Shown here piece after piece: positions 50,643 through 60,387 of a stretch of 64,000 nt of DNA; within the stretch, counting starts at the first letter, position 1; each line of letters starts with the position of its first letter. The position numbers and the translations under genes are program-made. This DNA comes from UBA5239 sp031548025 (GTDB lineage: Bacteria; Verrucomicrobiota; Lentisphaeria; Victivallales; Victivallaceae): positions 1 through 64,000 of the forward strand of contig JAVBRM010000032.1 of NCBI GenBank assembly GCA_031548025.1, in the 5' to 3' direction. The notes under the pieces are model-generated. The model made no database searches and had not been told where the DNA came from. It was given only the letters and a program-made list of their open reading frames with translations.

Positions 50643-53600
50643 TTTGTCTCTTTTTCGTAATTTTTCAGGAGATCCGCCAGCACTTCTCCGGCATCGTCGC
50701 CGTAATAGAAAAGATGCGACGAATGAAGCGGCGCCTCGAATGTAAAGGAGTCGCTTTGCCGGGCGACGATCCGGCGGGCGAATACATCAAGCACATCGGT
50801 TTTCCGGGGAATCCGTATAGTTTTTGTTCCCGGGAAACGGGCATGGAGCGCGAAAAGCGAGGCATTGGCTTCCACCGGATCGGAACTTTCCGAATAAATA
50901 TGCACTCCGGCGCGCTCGGCCAAGGCGTTGAGGAAAGGTACGTCGAATTGCCAGACTCCGGAAAAGACCGAAAGCGCCTGACCGGTTTTGACCGCCGCGA
51001 TTCCCGCCGCTCCATTTTCGTATGTCCCGATCACTTCCGGGTTTCCGGTGACGCAAAACATCGGGGCAACCCGCGCCGCCGCCGGTCCCATAAGGCGACC
51101 GTCCGCAAGTTTCACGGCGGACGTCAGTGGCTGTGGCGATTTGGCGAGATTGATTCCGGTGAGCCGTGTCATGTTTTCCGTACCGTTGACGCCATTGAAA
51201 GTGTATCCGGGCGCGTAGATCCAGAGGAGAACACAATCGCGTTTCCTCAAATCATCTACCGCTTTTAAAAACGCCTCATCGTATTGGAAGCAGTTGATAA
51301 AAACATAGAGTTTGTAATTACCGGGATGATTTCCGATATCTTCCGCCAGCAGGTAATCCGCGGGAGCGCCGAGCCTGGCGAAACGGGTGTAATTTTCCTC
51401 GAAACTTTCGTGTGTAAGCACGGTGCCGCCTCGTTTCGATTGCTGGACCGAACCGTCAGGCATGTAAGCCTGGGAAAGCTCACCGGAAAGGGCGCCTTGC
51501 GTGAGCATCGGCATCGATTTGATGGTTTCTTCACTGACGACGAGGGCAATTTCAGAATTGCGGCGGACCTGTTTGGCAAGACAGTGTTCTCCGACTTTTC
51601 GAACCGTCGCGATATCGCGCGCCATTGCGGAAAAGTCGAAATTTGTTCCTTCTATGGCATAATAATAGGCGGGTTGATTGCGGCAGAGAGTGAATCCCAT
51701 ATTGCGGCGCATGACATCGATGGTTGTTTTTTCGCTCGGCATTTGGAAATAGCCGAGGCCGCCGGGGGCGTTGTGGGTACGGGTATCGTCCTCGATCACC
51801 GGGATGATATTGTTTTCCACCAACGTTTGAAACGGTTTCATATCGCCCATCGTATCGCCGATATTACGGACCCGGTAGGGCTGGGGCGACATCAGAAAAT
51901 CCACCGCGCCGGAGTCCAAAACTTTTTTCAGGGCATAATGTGCGCGCATCTGTGACCGCCCGCTCGCATGCAGTGTCATGGTGTAGCCGTAATAAGTACC
52001 GACCACTTTTTTGCGGCCGAGATATTCTTTGGCCTTGGCGGTGAGGGCAATGAGCATGTCGGCTACGGCGTTGGAATAAAAGTCGTGATAGGCGATGGAT
52101 TTCAAATGCTTCGGCACCTCCCACAGCAGTTCACCGTTGTCGAGTTGCCGCCGTTCCTCCAGCGTCGGGATGGAAAAATCCTTGAGTTGAGGATAGCTCT
52201 TTACTGCGAATTTTTCAAACGCTTTCCGTGCCGCCGGCGAAAAATCGACCATGCGATTCGGCGCCGGATTCCAGCCGAGCCATTCGATGGTATGCCCGCC
52301 GTTGATCCGGTAGCCGATGATCCGGTTGGCATAGGGAGAGTTTTCCAGATAGTCGATTGCCTTCAACATCATTTCCTCCATATCGCGCAGCGCCTGTTGC
52401 GAGGCGAAGGAGTAGTTGGTTCTCGACAGTCCCCCGTCGCGATTAATGTTCCCCTGGTCATCGGTGCACATTTCGTCGGTGTATTTTTTCGCCCAGTCCC
52501 GCGGCGGGTAAATTGACAGATCCCACATATAGTAGGCGTCCTTGTTCTGGCGGCGATAGAGTTCCGCTTGCCGGTCAAAACTGGACGGATCGAACTTTCC
52601 GCACTCCGGCCACCATTCGTATGGAACGTTGTAAACGGTCACCAAATTGAGCGGCGCATCACTGTGCCGCGGCATCCGGTCGGGCCGCGCACGTTGCGTA
52701 ACGCCTCCCCAGACCGGAAAGAATGGTTTCCCATTGAGCATGAACGTGGGACCGTAAGCGGTTTTTTCCACGGTGGAAACCGGAACCGTTTCATAGCCGG
52801 GGATACTCTTCACCCGGTTAATCTCAATTTTTACTTCCGGGAAACCGCCGGCTTTGTAGAAAAACGCCGTTTCAAGGTGGAGTACCGCTTTCACGGAATT
52901 CAGATAGAGCGGCAGTTCGTAGTGAAAATCGATTTGCCACTGGCCGTTTCCGATGGAGCGTATCGCTTCCTGGTCGAGCGTCAGTTCCTCACTCCAAAGC
53001 AGGAATTCGCCTTTTTTCAGCTTGACGGTGGCGTGGAATGGGAGCTCCGGCATCTGCCCCTCGAAATCGAAACGGAGCCGGGTTTTATTTCCCGCTTCGA
53101 CGGCGGCGGGCAAAGCCGAGGCATGCACAAGTTTTTGGGGTTTCGAAAAATCACGGTAATCCAATTTATCGACCCATGGATTGGCGGGGGGACCGGGTTG
53201 TCCGACAATGGGCTCCCAATTGGAATCGTCAAATCCGATCTTATTCCAGTCAGTCGTTCCCTCGACCGAAGAAATGAAACTTTCATCAGTGTTGATTCGC
53301 TCGAACGTATCGTCGGCGTATTTGACAAAGAGTTCCCCCATGACGCCGCCCGGCGAGCGGGTATTCCGGTAATGAAACGCAAGGACATTTTTTCCGGTTG
53401 TAAGAATGTCGGAAACTTCAATGAACAAAGTCTTCTGCCAGTTGCGCGCATTTGCGACGGAAACACCGTTGACGAATGCTTCCGCTCCATCGTCGGCCGT
53501 GTACGACAGCCATCCCTGAACCGGTTTTGCTTTCAGCGTGAAGTTACGGCGCAAAAAGAAATTACTATGCTTGCCGTCAACGATTTTATCTTTTGGCGAT

Positions 53601-54211
53601 TTGATCATTTTCCCCTGAAAATAGGCTCCTTTGACAACGGGTCCCGAAAGGGTCAGAAATTCCGCCTTGACCGCAGGCCATTCGGGCGCGTCCAGTTTCG
53701 AGGCGAGCGAGGGAAGCGGCGCGGCGCCGGCAGCGAAGCGGATCTCGGAAAATTCGATCTTTCCTCCCGCGCTGTCAGTTGGGTCAAAACGAAGCTGGGT
53801 GATCAATCCACCCTCAAACCAGCTCGCGGGATTGGTCAGGCTTTTTTCCGTCACCGTGACGGTATGCCATTTGCCATCGGCCTCAAGCGAAGGGAGCATC
53901 CATTTCTGCCGGTCGGAGAAATTTTCTTTGTCATGGGCGTAATAGAGCTGCCCGCGTGCTTTTCCGGTTCCCTCAGCCCGATAGCGATATGTGAAGGCTC
54001 TGTATGGCGCGGGATCAAGCGCGATTCCGGAAAGAACCAGTTGGGGATCGTTGCCGATTTCCGTCAACACCAGGACATCGGCGGTGGTTTCGCATTTGAC
54101 GTTTTTCCGGGCTTTCCAGCCTGAAAACTGATTCGTGCCATTCCAAGCCGGAGCTTCGGCGGCGACGGCAGACATCATGAGAGCGCAAAGGAGAATCACA
54201 GTCTTTTTCAT
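50639..54211 (-). CDS. Giant secreted GH42-like TIM-barrel protein (cassette E)
   Basis: Secreted protein of 1190 residues. A signal peptide (MKKTVILLCALMMSAVAAEAPA) is followed by a carbohydrate-binding-like sandwich (about 20-165), a second sandwich with jelly-roll features (about 190-345), a further beta domain and a TIM-barrel (about 500-860) of beta-galactosidase GH42 type (PFFPVWGGVTQ, RIIGYRINGGHTIEWLGW), then a Rossmann-like and a beta domain. I cannot place the two catalytic Glu with certainty. Role: depolymerase or galactosidase for the cassette's substrate. It follows the pilin by 18 bp. Confidence 0.65.
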   Translation of the reverse strand: MKKTVILLCALMMSAVAAEAPAWNGTNQFSGWKARKNVKCETTADVLVLTEIGNDPQLVLSGIALDPAPYRAFTYRYRAEGTGKARGQLYYAHDKENFSDRQKWMLPSLEADGKWHTVTVTEKSLTNPASWFEGGLITQLRFDPTDSAGGKIEFSEIRFAAGAAPLPSLASKLDAPEWPAVKAEFLTLSGPVVKGAYFQGKMIKSPKDKIVDGKHSNFFLRRNFTLKAKPVQGWLSYTADDGAEAFVNGVSVANARNWQKTLFIEVSDILTTGKNVLAFHYRNTRSPGGVMGELFVKYADDTFERINTDESFISSVEGTTDWNKIGFDDSNWEPIVGQPGPPANPWVDKLDYRDFSKPQKLVHASALPAAVEAGNKTRLRFDFEGQMPELPFHATVKLKKGEFLLWSEELTLDQEAIRSIGNGQWQIDFHYELPLYLNSVKAVLHLETAFFYKAGGFPEVKIEINRVKSIPGYETVPVSTVEKTAYGPTFMLNGKPFFPVWGGVTQRARPDRMPRHSDAPLNLVTVYNVPYEWWPECGKFDPSSFDRQAELYRRQNKDAYYMWDLSIYPPRDWAKKYTDEMCTDDQGNINRDGGLSRTNYSFASQQALRDMEEMMLKAIDYLENSPYANRIIGYRINGGHTIEWLGWNPAPNRMVDFSPAARKAFEKFAVKSYPQLKDFSIPTLEERRQLDNGELLWEVPKHLKSIAYHDFYSNAVADMLIALTAKAKEYLGRKKVVGTYYGYTMTLHASGRSQMRAHYALKKVLDSGAVDFLMSPQPYRVRNIGDTMGDMKPFQTLVENNIIPVIEDDTRTHNAPGGLGYFQMPSEKTTIDVMRRNMGFTLCRNQPAYYYAIEGTNFDFSAMARDIATVRKVGEHCLAKQVRRNSEIALVVSEETIKSMPMLTQGALSGELSQAYMPDGSVQQSKRGGTVLTHESFEENYTRFARLGAPADYLLAEDIGNHPGNYKLYVFINCFQYDEAFLKAVDDLRKRDCVLLWIYAPGYTFNGVNGTENMTRLTGINLAKSPQPLTSAVKLADGRLMGPAAARVAPMFCVTGNPEVIGTYENGAAGIAAVKTGQALSVFSGVWQFDVPFLNALAERAGVHIYSESSDPVEANASLFALHARFPGTKTIRIPRKTDVLDVFARRIVARQSDSFTFEAPLHSSHLFYYGDDAGEVLADLLKNYEKETK

Positions 54212-54229
54212 GATCTTTTCTTTCTGTAT

Positions 54230-54961
54230 TTATTTCGTTGTAAAAAAATCAGTCGTCAAATAAACGTATGGAAGCAGCGGATTGGAAAAGGTCTCCAGCG
54301 AAACGTGACCATCCATCCAGGCGATATTGGCACTTTTGTTCCCGATATGACACGAAGAAATGACACCGACCTGAGCGTCGTCGCGGCCGCCGGTTGAACT
54401 GCCGATATAGCGGCTCGGCGACAAATTCCAGTTGGCCCTGTCTTTCGTATCAGCGAACATAAGCTTCCGCGATGGATTTTTATAACGCTTGAGGAATTGA
54501 CTGCGATTGACGTCCACGCCGTCCGGAAATAGCCAGTTATTGAGGCCGTAAGAAGAATAAGCATAGGGTTTACCAGTTCTGCTTGCCGTCGTGTTATAAA
54601 AAGATTCCTGATCGGCCACCGTCTCCCATTGTGTTATGATGCCCTGTCCCCATGAGGAAGAAGTGAGCACTTTTCCGGTCGGGCAGAGAAACATCTTTCC
54701 CTGACAATATTTGTTCTTGATCAGCGTAAGAGGCCAGGCAACAGCGCCAATCTCATCGGTTGTCGAGAGAATCGGAAAGGCGTCTTCGTTGTCCATGGTG
54801 TAGTGCTGCATGGACAGCACAAGCTGTTTTAAATTGGAAGTACAGGTAATCGCCCTCCCCCGTTCACGGGCACTTTGAAGCGCCGGCAACAGCATGGCGG
54901 CGAGAATGGCGATGATCGCGATCACGACCAGGAGTTCGATGAGTGTAAATCTTTTTCTCAT
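54230..54961 (-). CDS. Pseudopilin-like secreted protein (cassette E)
   Basis: Protein of 243 residues, start MRKRFTLIELLVVIAIIAILAAMLLPALQSARERGRAI, C-terminal CHIGNKSANIAWMDGHVSLE. Residue before FTLIE is Arg. GAGG precedes the ATG. A TATAAT-like element is visible upstream on the minus strand, though without a good -35. It begins the GH42-like/GH78 operon, divergent from AraC. Confidence 0.85.
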   Translation of the reverse strand: MRKRFTLIELLVVIAIIAILAAMLLPALQSARERGRAITCTSNLKQLVLSMQHYTMDNEDAFPILSTTDEIGAVAWPLTLIKNKYCQGKMFLCPTGKVLTSSSWGQGIITQWETVADQESFYNTTASRTGKPYAYSSYGLNNWLFPDGVDVNRSQFLKRYKNPSRKLMFADTKDRANWNLSPSRYIGSSTGGRDDAQVGVISSCHIGNKSANIAWMDGHVSLETFSNPLLPYVYLTTDFFTTK

Positions 54962-55018
54962 TTCAACCTCATTGTTTTTTATTATGGCTATATTATACTG
55001 GATATTTAAGATTTTTCC

Positions 55019-55047
55019 TTGACTTTTGTGTCAAAAAGATATAAAAT
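55019..55047 (+). promoter_or_regulatory. Promoter of the cassette E AraC gene
   Basis: TTGACT (55019-55024) and TAAAAT (55042-55047) lie 17 bp apart, 45 bp before the AraC start. Confidence 0.6.
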
Positions 55048-55092
55048 TATAGCAATATAGAAGATTTATGAAATTTTAACAAAGAAACTGTC

Positions 55093-55989
55093 ATGGACAT
55101 CCCGGTTTTTCATTCCAGTCAAACTTATCTGGCGCCGTTTGACCAGCCGATACGGCTGATGTTTCACCGGCAAACGAAAACGTATCATCATTATCATGAC
55201 TACTACGAACTGGTGGTGGTTCTGGAGGGCAAAGGGGAACATTGCGTATTCGACCAAGGTCACCGGATCACTTCCGGGGATGTCCTGGTATTGAAACCCG
55301 GTATGTCGCATTGCTACAGAAACCCGCGCGGCCTGATACTGGCCAATGTCATGTTCGAGGGACAGGTATTGGAAGAACTGCCGCCGGATCTCTACGAAAT
55401 TCCAGGTTATTATACGTTGTTCAAGCCGGAACCGGAGTTCAAGGATTTCAAAAGCAAGTATACGCTGGACAACGAACAACTGCAGGAAGTGAAAACCCTG
55501 CTCCAACGTATCGAACAGGAAGAAGTCCGCAAAGCTCCCGGGTACCGCTTCGCCGTCCTGGTGTTGTTTCAGCAACTGATTCTGTACCTGGCCCGAAGTT
55601 ACAACGACGACGAAAAGAAACATTCACGGCGCATGGTCAAACTGAGCCGCATGGTTAAATTCATCGAGGAAAATTTCGAGCGCGATATCAGCCGGGAAGA
55701 AATCATTGCCCAGGCGGGGGTGTCGATCAGCGTCGGCAGCCGGATTTTCCAGGAATTCCTGCATGAATCTCCGATTGAACATCTGATACGGGCACGCCTC
55801 GGGCACGCCTCGGAACTGCTGCTGCGAACCGATCTGCCGGTGTCGGAAATCGCTTTCCGTTGCGGCTTCCGCGACAGCAATTATTTCTCGACACTGTTCA
55901 AAAAGAAGACCGGCATCTCACCGCGCAAATACGCCGGCAGAAACGCCGACACCGCCTTTATCCCCTGGTCCCCGGAAACGCCTAAATAA
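55093..55989 (+). CDS. AraC-family regulator (cassette E)
   Basis: Regulator of 298 residues with an N-terminal cupin-type sensor (about 25-95, HHYHDYYELVVVLEGKGEH) and a C-terminal pair of helix-turn-helices (about 190-285, EEIIAQAGVSISVGSRIFQEFL, ELLLRTDLPVSEIAFRCGFRDSNYFSTLFKKKTGISPRKY). It is divergent from the pilin/GH42-like/GH78 operon and is its likely activator. It is the only cassette regulator here not of LacI or GntR type. Confidence 0.85.
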   Translation: MDIPVFHSSQTYLAPFDQPIRLMFHRQTKTYHHYHDYYELVVVLEGKGEHCVFDQGHRITSGDVLVLKPGMSHCYRNPRGLILANVMFEGQVLEELPPDLYEIPGYYTLFKPEPEFKDFKSKYTLDNEQLQEVKTLLQRIEQEEVRKAPGYRFAVLVLFQQLILYLARSYNDDEKKHSRRMVKLSRMVKFIEENFERDISREEIIAQAGVSISVGSRIFQEFLHESPIEHLIRARLGHASELLLRTDLPVSEIAFRCGFRDSNYFSTLFKKKTGISPRKYAGRNADTAFIPWSPETPK

Positions 55990-56004
55990 AACCGCTACAT
56001 TATT

Positions 56005-58725
56005 TTACTCCTTTAGCAGCCAGCCTTGGAAGTCATTCGGAGCGACTGTTCCCTGAATTGGAGAACTTACCGTGACAGGCCGGTCGCTTTCGTTCATAAT
56101 GACCAGCAGCCGTTTGCCGGCGGGGTTCCGCAGAAGAATCCAGTTGTTGCTGCCGGTGACTTTGATGGAGGAGGAAATATCTTGTCGATGGATGAAAAAT
56201 TCCTCATGTTCCGTGACGAACGCGGAGGTTGCGGCGATAGCGTCAAAACTCCGCCCGTCGAGGTTGTTGTACTCAAAAAGGAGGATGCCGCCGCGGCTGT
56301 CGACCATTCGCCTCATGAGAGTGGCACGCTTCATAGCCGGTGGTTCGATGCGTTCATGAGCCAGACATGGTTCTACCAATTCGCCCAGCAGCAGCGGGGT
56401 GTCGCCGATGGCCTGAAGGGTAGCTTCCAGATCCTTTACCGGGCGGCCGTAACCACAGGCGGCCAGGTCGATCTTGCCATTGAGTTGCACCCAGTCGACC
56501 CCGTAAAAACGGTTCGTGTAAGCGGATTGATAACCGGTGTAGACCGAAAGACGGCATTGCCCGTCGCTGAACTGATGGATGATATCCCGCATCACTCCAG
56601 CGATTGCCGCCTGCTTGCCGTTCATGTAATGGGTCCACTGCGGGAGGTACTTACCGGCAATCTGCTCCTTGGCTACGGTTTCTGAAATGGCCTCCTTCTG
56701 CCGGAAATCATCCAGACAGCGCGGACAATAACAGGTCAGAGTATTGGCCAGTACATTGCCTTCGAAGTCCCAGCAGATATACCAGGGCTTGAGTTGGCGG
56801 TTATAGATAGAGAGCAACCCGGTCGTCAATTGTTTATGCGCCTCGGCGTCATCGCGCAAGATTGTCGAGCATACCGGCAGAGTGGACTGTACGGAAGCGA
56901 ATTCGGGGTGGTTCCCGACGAATTCGTCAAATTTGTAAGTGTTGAGATATACCAACACCATGTTTTTCAGCGAAGGATGCGGAATGTTCCAACTCTCCGT
57001 GACGCCGATATCGACCAGCTGTTGCGCCAGCTTGGCCTGCAGCTTTTTATCATCCATATTTTTCAGCCAACCCGGCCATATCTGAACGATCAGCCGTGGC
57101 GGCTGTTTTCCTTTGACGTATGGGATTACCTGATAATCGAGTGCCTGCGGTACTTCCAGCATATTCGTCTGCTCAGAAGTCGCGTAGTAGAAGAGCTTTC
57201 CCTGCGGGGCGGCGGTTTCTGCCGGAGCCTTGACGACGAGCGAAATGTACTGATGCAGTTTCAGCTTCGGATCATACGCCAGGGGTTGATTCACCTTGAC
57301 CTGATAGCGATGATAATTTTTGCCGTTGCGTTGAACCTCCTGCGGACCGCTGAATTCAAGCCGGTAAATTTTGTAATGCCCGGATGCTCCGGCCACGATG
57401 AAGTCTTCCGGCACTTCGAGATTCAGTGTGTAATCCGTCAGAGTGGCGCCTTCCACGCCTTTCGGCAACATCAACAATTGCTGGTAATCGCCGGCCATGA
57501 TATAAACGCCTTTACCGGAGCGGTTCGGCCAGATGACCGAGTCATTCCAGAGCAGGTTTTTGTTACCAGGCAGCATCGGAAAGGAGAAGTCGCCGATTTT
57601 CAGAAAACCGCCCACTGGCCCGCTTGCCTTGAGCTCCAGAATATTTTTACCGGTAGCCACGATTGAGCTCCCAGCAACGGATTTGCCGTTGAGGGTGAGC
57701 AGAAAATCACTTCCGACCAGGTGATTTTCGAGCGACAAGCCCTGGACCTGAAATTTGTACAAAGGAGACCGGAATAGTATTTGCAGAGAAGCCATATTAC
57801 GACAGCTCCAGCGGAAATCGAAACTTCCGGGATGCTCAATTGTGAAATCAAGGTTGGCCGGAGTAGTACCTTTAACCGAGGTTCTGGCCGAGAACTTGCA
57901 CGGTTTCTGCCCGGCGGAAGAGAGTTCGATTTCAGAGGAGAGAAGGGCGCGGGGGCTGGCGAAATTCATTTTAAAGGTATTCGCTCCGGACTGGAATGTC
58001 GGAAGTTCCTCGAGCATGATGCCGGGCTGCGGTGCGGGGCTCAGGACCATTTCCGCGAAATTATCGAGGCTATGAAAGCCGACCCGGCACGGCTGCCAGG
58101 TGCTTTTTTCGCCGGCTGACTTGCCGATGCGGGCAAACTGGATACGGTACTTCCGGACGGGATCGATACTCAATCCTAGTTTTTTCAGTTCGATGGCTAT
58201 TTCCGCGCACCAATATCCTTCGTGTTGCCCGGTTTTCACTACCGCTCCGGAGTTCCATTGGGTGCTGCGCGATTCCCACAGGCCGCCGCCGCATTCGGCG
58301 TCGTTGACGCTTCCGGCCGCATTGACGAAAATATCATATACTTTTCGTTCCGTGCCAGACTGGATCAGGAAACCCGCCAAATCATCGGAGAATAATTCCC
58401 CGGCATCCGGTTTGCGCGCAGAAGTCTCGAATTCATGGACGCGGTTCAGCAAGGTCTGCAGAATGCGGGTCTCGCACTTGAAAGCGATATAAAGTTTCAC
58501 GCCGTCGTGGCACATATAGACTCGGGTTTGATCGCCGGCCGCGATCCCGCTGGTATTTACCAGCACGAATGGATAAATTTGAATGGCCGAGCGCCACGCC
58601 GGGTCATCGAGGCTTCCGTCGAGAACCGGAGGTTGTTCGACTCGGCCTACAGTGACCAGTCCGGGACTGGCGGATAAATGCGCGGCAGAGAGAAATATAC
58701 AGACAATTAGGAACAAGATTTTCAT
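56005..58725 (-). CDS. Secreted CBM9-like/TIM-barrel-like protein (cassette F)
   Basis: Secreted protein of 906 residues. A signal peptide (MKILFLIVCIFLSAAHLSAS) leads to a CBM9-like sandwich (about 22-230, EQPPVLDGSLDDPAW, GYWCAEIAIELKKLGL), beta domains (about 240-530) and a TIM-barrel-like C-terminal part (about 540-880). The strand PWYICWDFEGN carries E655, followed by CYCPRC (C667, C670), the same layout as in the two GH20 enzymes and the 748-residue protein. It might therefore be a hydrolase of that group, but I do not recognise a named family. Last gene of cassette F. Confidence 0.65.
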   Translation of the reverse strand: MKILFLIVCIFLSAAHLSASPGLVTVGRVEQPPVLDGSLDDPAWRSAIQIYPFVLVNTSGIAAGDQTRVYMCHDGVKLYIAFKCETRILQTLLNRVHEFETSARKPDAGELFSDDLAGFLIQSGTERKVYDIFVNAAGSVNDAECGGGLWESRSTQWNSGAVVKTGQHEGYWCAEIAIELKKLGLSIDPVRKYRIQFARIGKSAGEKSTWQPCRVGFHSLDNFAEMVLSPAPQPGIMLEELPTFQSGANTFKMNFASPRALLSSEIELSSAGQKPCKFSARTSVKGTTPANLDFTIEHPGSFDFRWSCRNMASLQILFRSPLYKFQVQGLSLENHLVGSDFLLTLNGKSVAGSSIVATGKNILELKASGPVGGFLKIGDFSFPMLPGNKNLLWNDSVIWPNRSGKGVYIMAGDYQQLLMLPKGVEGATLTDYTLNLEVPEDFIVAGASGHYKIYRLEFSGPQEVQRNGKNYHRYQVKVNQPLAYDPKLKLHQYISLVVKAPAETAAPQGKLFYYATSEQTNMLEVPQALDYQVIPYVKGKQPPRLIVQIWPGWLKNMDDKKLQAKLAQQLVDIGVTESWNIPHPSLKNMVLVYLNTYKFDEFVGNHPEFASVQSTLPVCSTILRDDAEAHKQLTTGLLSIYNRQLKPWYICWDFEGNVLANTLTCYCPRCLDDFRQKEAISETVAKEQIAGKYLPQWTHYMNGKQAAIAGVMRDIIHQFSDGQCRLSVYTGYQSAYTNRFYGVDWVQLNGKIDLAACGYGRPVKDLEATLQAIGDTPLLLGELVEPCLAHERIEPPAMKRATLMRRMVDSRGGILLFEYNNLDGRSFDAIAATSAFVTEHEEFFIHRQDISSSIKVTGSNNWILLRNPAGKRLLVIMNESDRPVTVSSPIQGTVAPNDFQGWLLKE

Positions 58726-58738
58726 GAAGGACGGTCCT

Positions 58739-59584
58739 TTACAGTTTCAGATTGTCGTTGGTGCTGAAAACCAGCTTTTCGAGTAGAATCCGGGTGTTGC
58801 CGCCGCACTCCGGGCGCAAGACGATGTTTTCGCCGGTTTCCATGGCAGTGAATGGGCCGAACTTGAGCCATTGCCATTCCGGAGATGGTGTCAACGGCAG
58901 TTTTTTCAGGGGCTGATAACCGGCGAAGAAGATGAGGCTGCCGGAGTTACCCTGAAGTTTGCAACGCACGTACATGTAATACGGCATGTCGATTTGTGGA
59001 GCAGGTATTCGCAAAAGCTGATACCAGTTGCCGCCGGATATAGCGGTGGTACCGTCAAGCTTGACCTGCTGACCATTGCCGGTGCCGGCGAAGTCCGCGG
59101 TAGTGAGTTCCGTTCTCTCAATGGGCCCCGGAAACAACTCGGGGGCGGGAAGTTCCTCGATCTTGATTTCACGAATTTCCGCCTCGGCGGCCCCATTGGC
59201 GGAGTAAAGGTAGACCAATAGTTGTTTCCACTTGGGGTGTGCATACACGGAGGCTGTCATCTGCCGCCATTCCTGCGGATCGAGTTTGAATGCCGAATAA
59301 TAATAGCCGGTCCGGTTGTCGTTGGAAATCGCCAGAGCGAAGGGACCACTTCCGCGAACATCGATGGTTATTTTGTAGCGCCGCCCATCGGGTACCGTGA
59401 TCTTGGCCTGAATGCCGGTTGTCTTGGCCGAACAGGTGAATTTGAGCGTATTTTCGGCAGTTTGGACAATCAGAGTCTCGCCCTTGCCATACGGCGTCCA
59501 GGTAACAGACGTACTGCGGTATAATGACTCGGCGGAGGCGGTCAGAGCCAGCGCGGACAATGCGGCAATGATGATTTTTTTCAT
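58739..59584 (-). CDS. Secreted carbohydrate-binding-like protein (cassette F)
   Basis: Protein of 281 residues with a signal peptide (MKKIIIAALSALALTASAES) and two beta-sandwich domains (about 20-150 and 155-280) that resemble CBM domains (CBM4/9/22 type). No catalytic domain fits in this length, so it probably binds glycans at the surface. AGGAG precedes the ATG. It follows the pilin by 9 bp and precedes the CBM9-like protein by 13 bp. Confidence 0.65.
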   Translation of the reverse strand: MKKIIIAALSALALTASAESLYRSTSVTWTPYGKGETLIVQTAENTLKFTCSAKTTGIQAKITVPDGRRYKITIDVRGSGPFALAISNDNRTGYYYSAFKLDPQEWRQMTASVYAHPKWKQLLVYLYSANGAAEAEIREIKIEELPAPELFPGPIERTELTTADFAGTGNGQQVKLDGTTAISGGNWYQLLRIPAPQIDMPYYMYVRCKLQGNSGSLIFFAGYQPLKKLPLTPSPEWQWLKFGPFTAMETGENIVLRPECGGNTRILLEKLVFSTNDNLKL

Positions 59585-59593
59585 TTAAACTCC

Positions 59594-60370
59594 TTATTTC
59601 GGCAGCGGATATTCAGCTTTTTTGTTTTTCAATATGTTTTCTTCCGGATAACTCCAGCCGTGATAGACGCCTTTGTAGGCGGCCACGTGTCCGTCATAGA
59701 AAAGAACATTGCCCATGCCGTGCCGGATTTCCCCATATCTTTTAAGCGGAATATCGAGCTCATTCAGGATTTTGTCACCATTGTCATAGGTATTGTCTAT
59801 ATAATTAACATAGGTGACCGTGTTGCCGATGTAAACATCATCAAATAACGCGGAAGTCAACGTCGGATATTTTATCTTCTTCAGGGTGGGCCAGTCCTTC
59901 GCGAAGTCCGGACTTGCGCCTTTGGAGTTAATACTGTAATTATATGCGACATTCGTCCAGTTTGTGTAGTTTTGAGGAACGTTTTGCGCGGCATAAAACG
60001 GTTTATCGGGGCACTTGGTGATGACATTGCCGAGCATTTTGGCCTTGGTTTTGTCCTCGGTGGACGCACCGGTATTATAAGCGCTGGGCATGGACCCCGC
60101 CGGCATCGGCAAATACTTGGCCTGATACAGGAGCTGCGACCAAGTGCGGTTCCCGGGAGTGTAGGCAAAAGTCGGTATTACTGCCAGGTCGTAGTCGTTG
60201 GCATATTGGAGAGTAGCCAGTCCGATCTCTTTCAGGTTGTTGGAACAGGACGCTTTTTTGGCGGCGGTTCGCGCTTTGTTCAGCGCCGGCAACAGCATAG
60301 CGGCCAAAATAGCTATAATCGCTATGACTACCAGCAACTCAATGAGCGTGAAAAACTTTCTTGCTTTCAT
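59594..60370 (-). CDS. Pseudopilin-like secreted protein (cassette F)
   Basis: Protein of 258 residues, start MKARKFFTLIELLVVIAIIAILAAMLLPALNKARTAAKK, C-terminal IRHGMGNVLFYDGHVAAYK. Residue before FTLIE is Phe. AAGGA precedes the ATG. It is directly behind the GntR gene (17 bp). Confidence 0.85.
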   Translation of the reverse strand: MKARKFFTLIELLVVIAIIAILAAMLLPALNKARTAAKKASCSNNLKEIGLATLQYANDYDLAVIPTFAYTPGNRTWSQLLYQAKYLPMPAGSMPSAYNTGASTEDKTKAKMLGNVITKCPDKPFYAAQNVPQNYTNWTNVAYNYSINSKGASPDFAKDWPTLKKIKYPTLTSALFDDVYIGNTVTYVNYIDNTYDNGDKILNELDIPLKRYGEIRHGMGNVLFYDGHVAAYKGVYHGWSYPEENILKNKKAEYPLPK

Positions 60371-60387
60371 CTATTTTTATCCTTTTG

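Noticed and set aside
52568..54124. Long open frame on the plus strand opposite the GH42-like gene
   Set aside because: It is in the antisense frame of a convincing secreted protein, has no recognisable domain and no ribosome site. The same holds for similar antisense frames at 15987-17411, 6894-7871 and 49362-50213.
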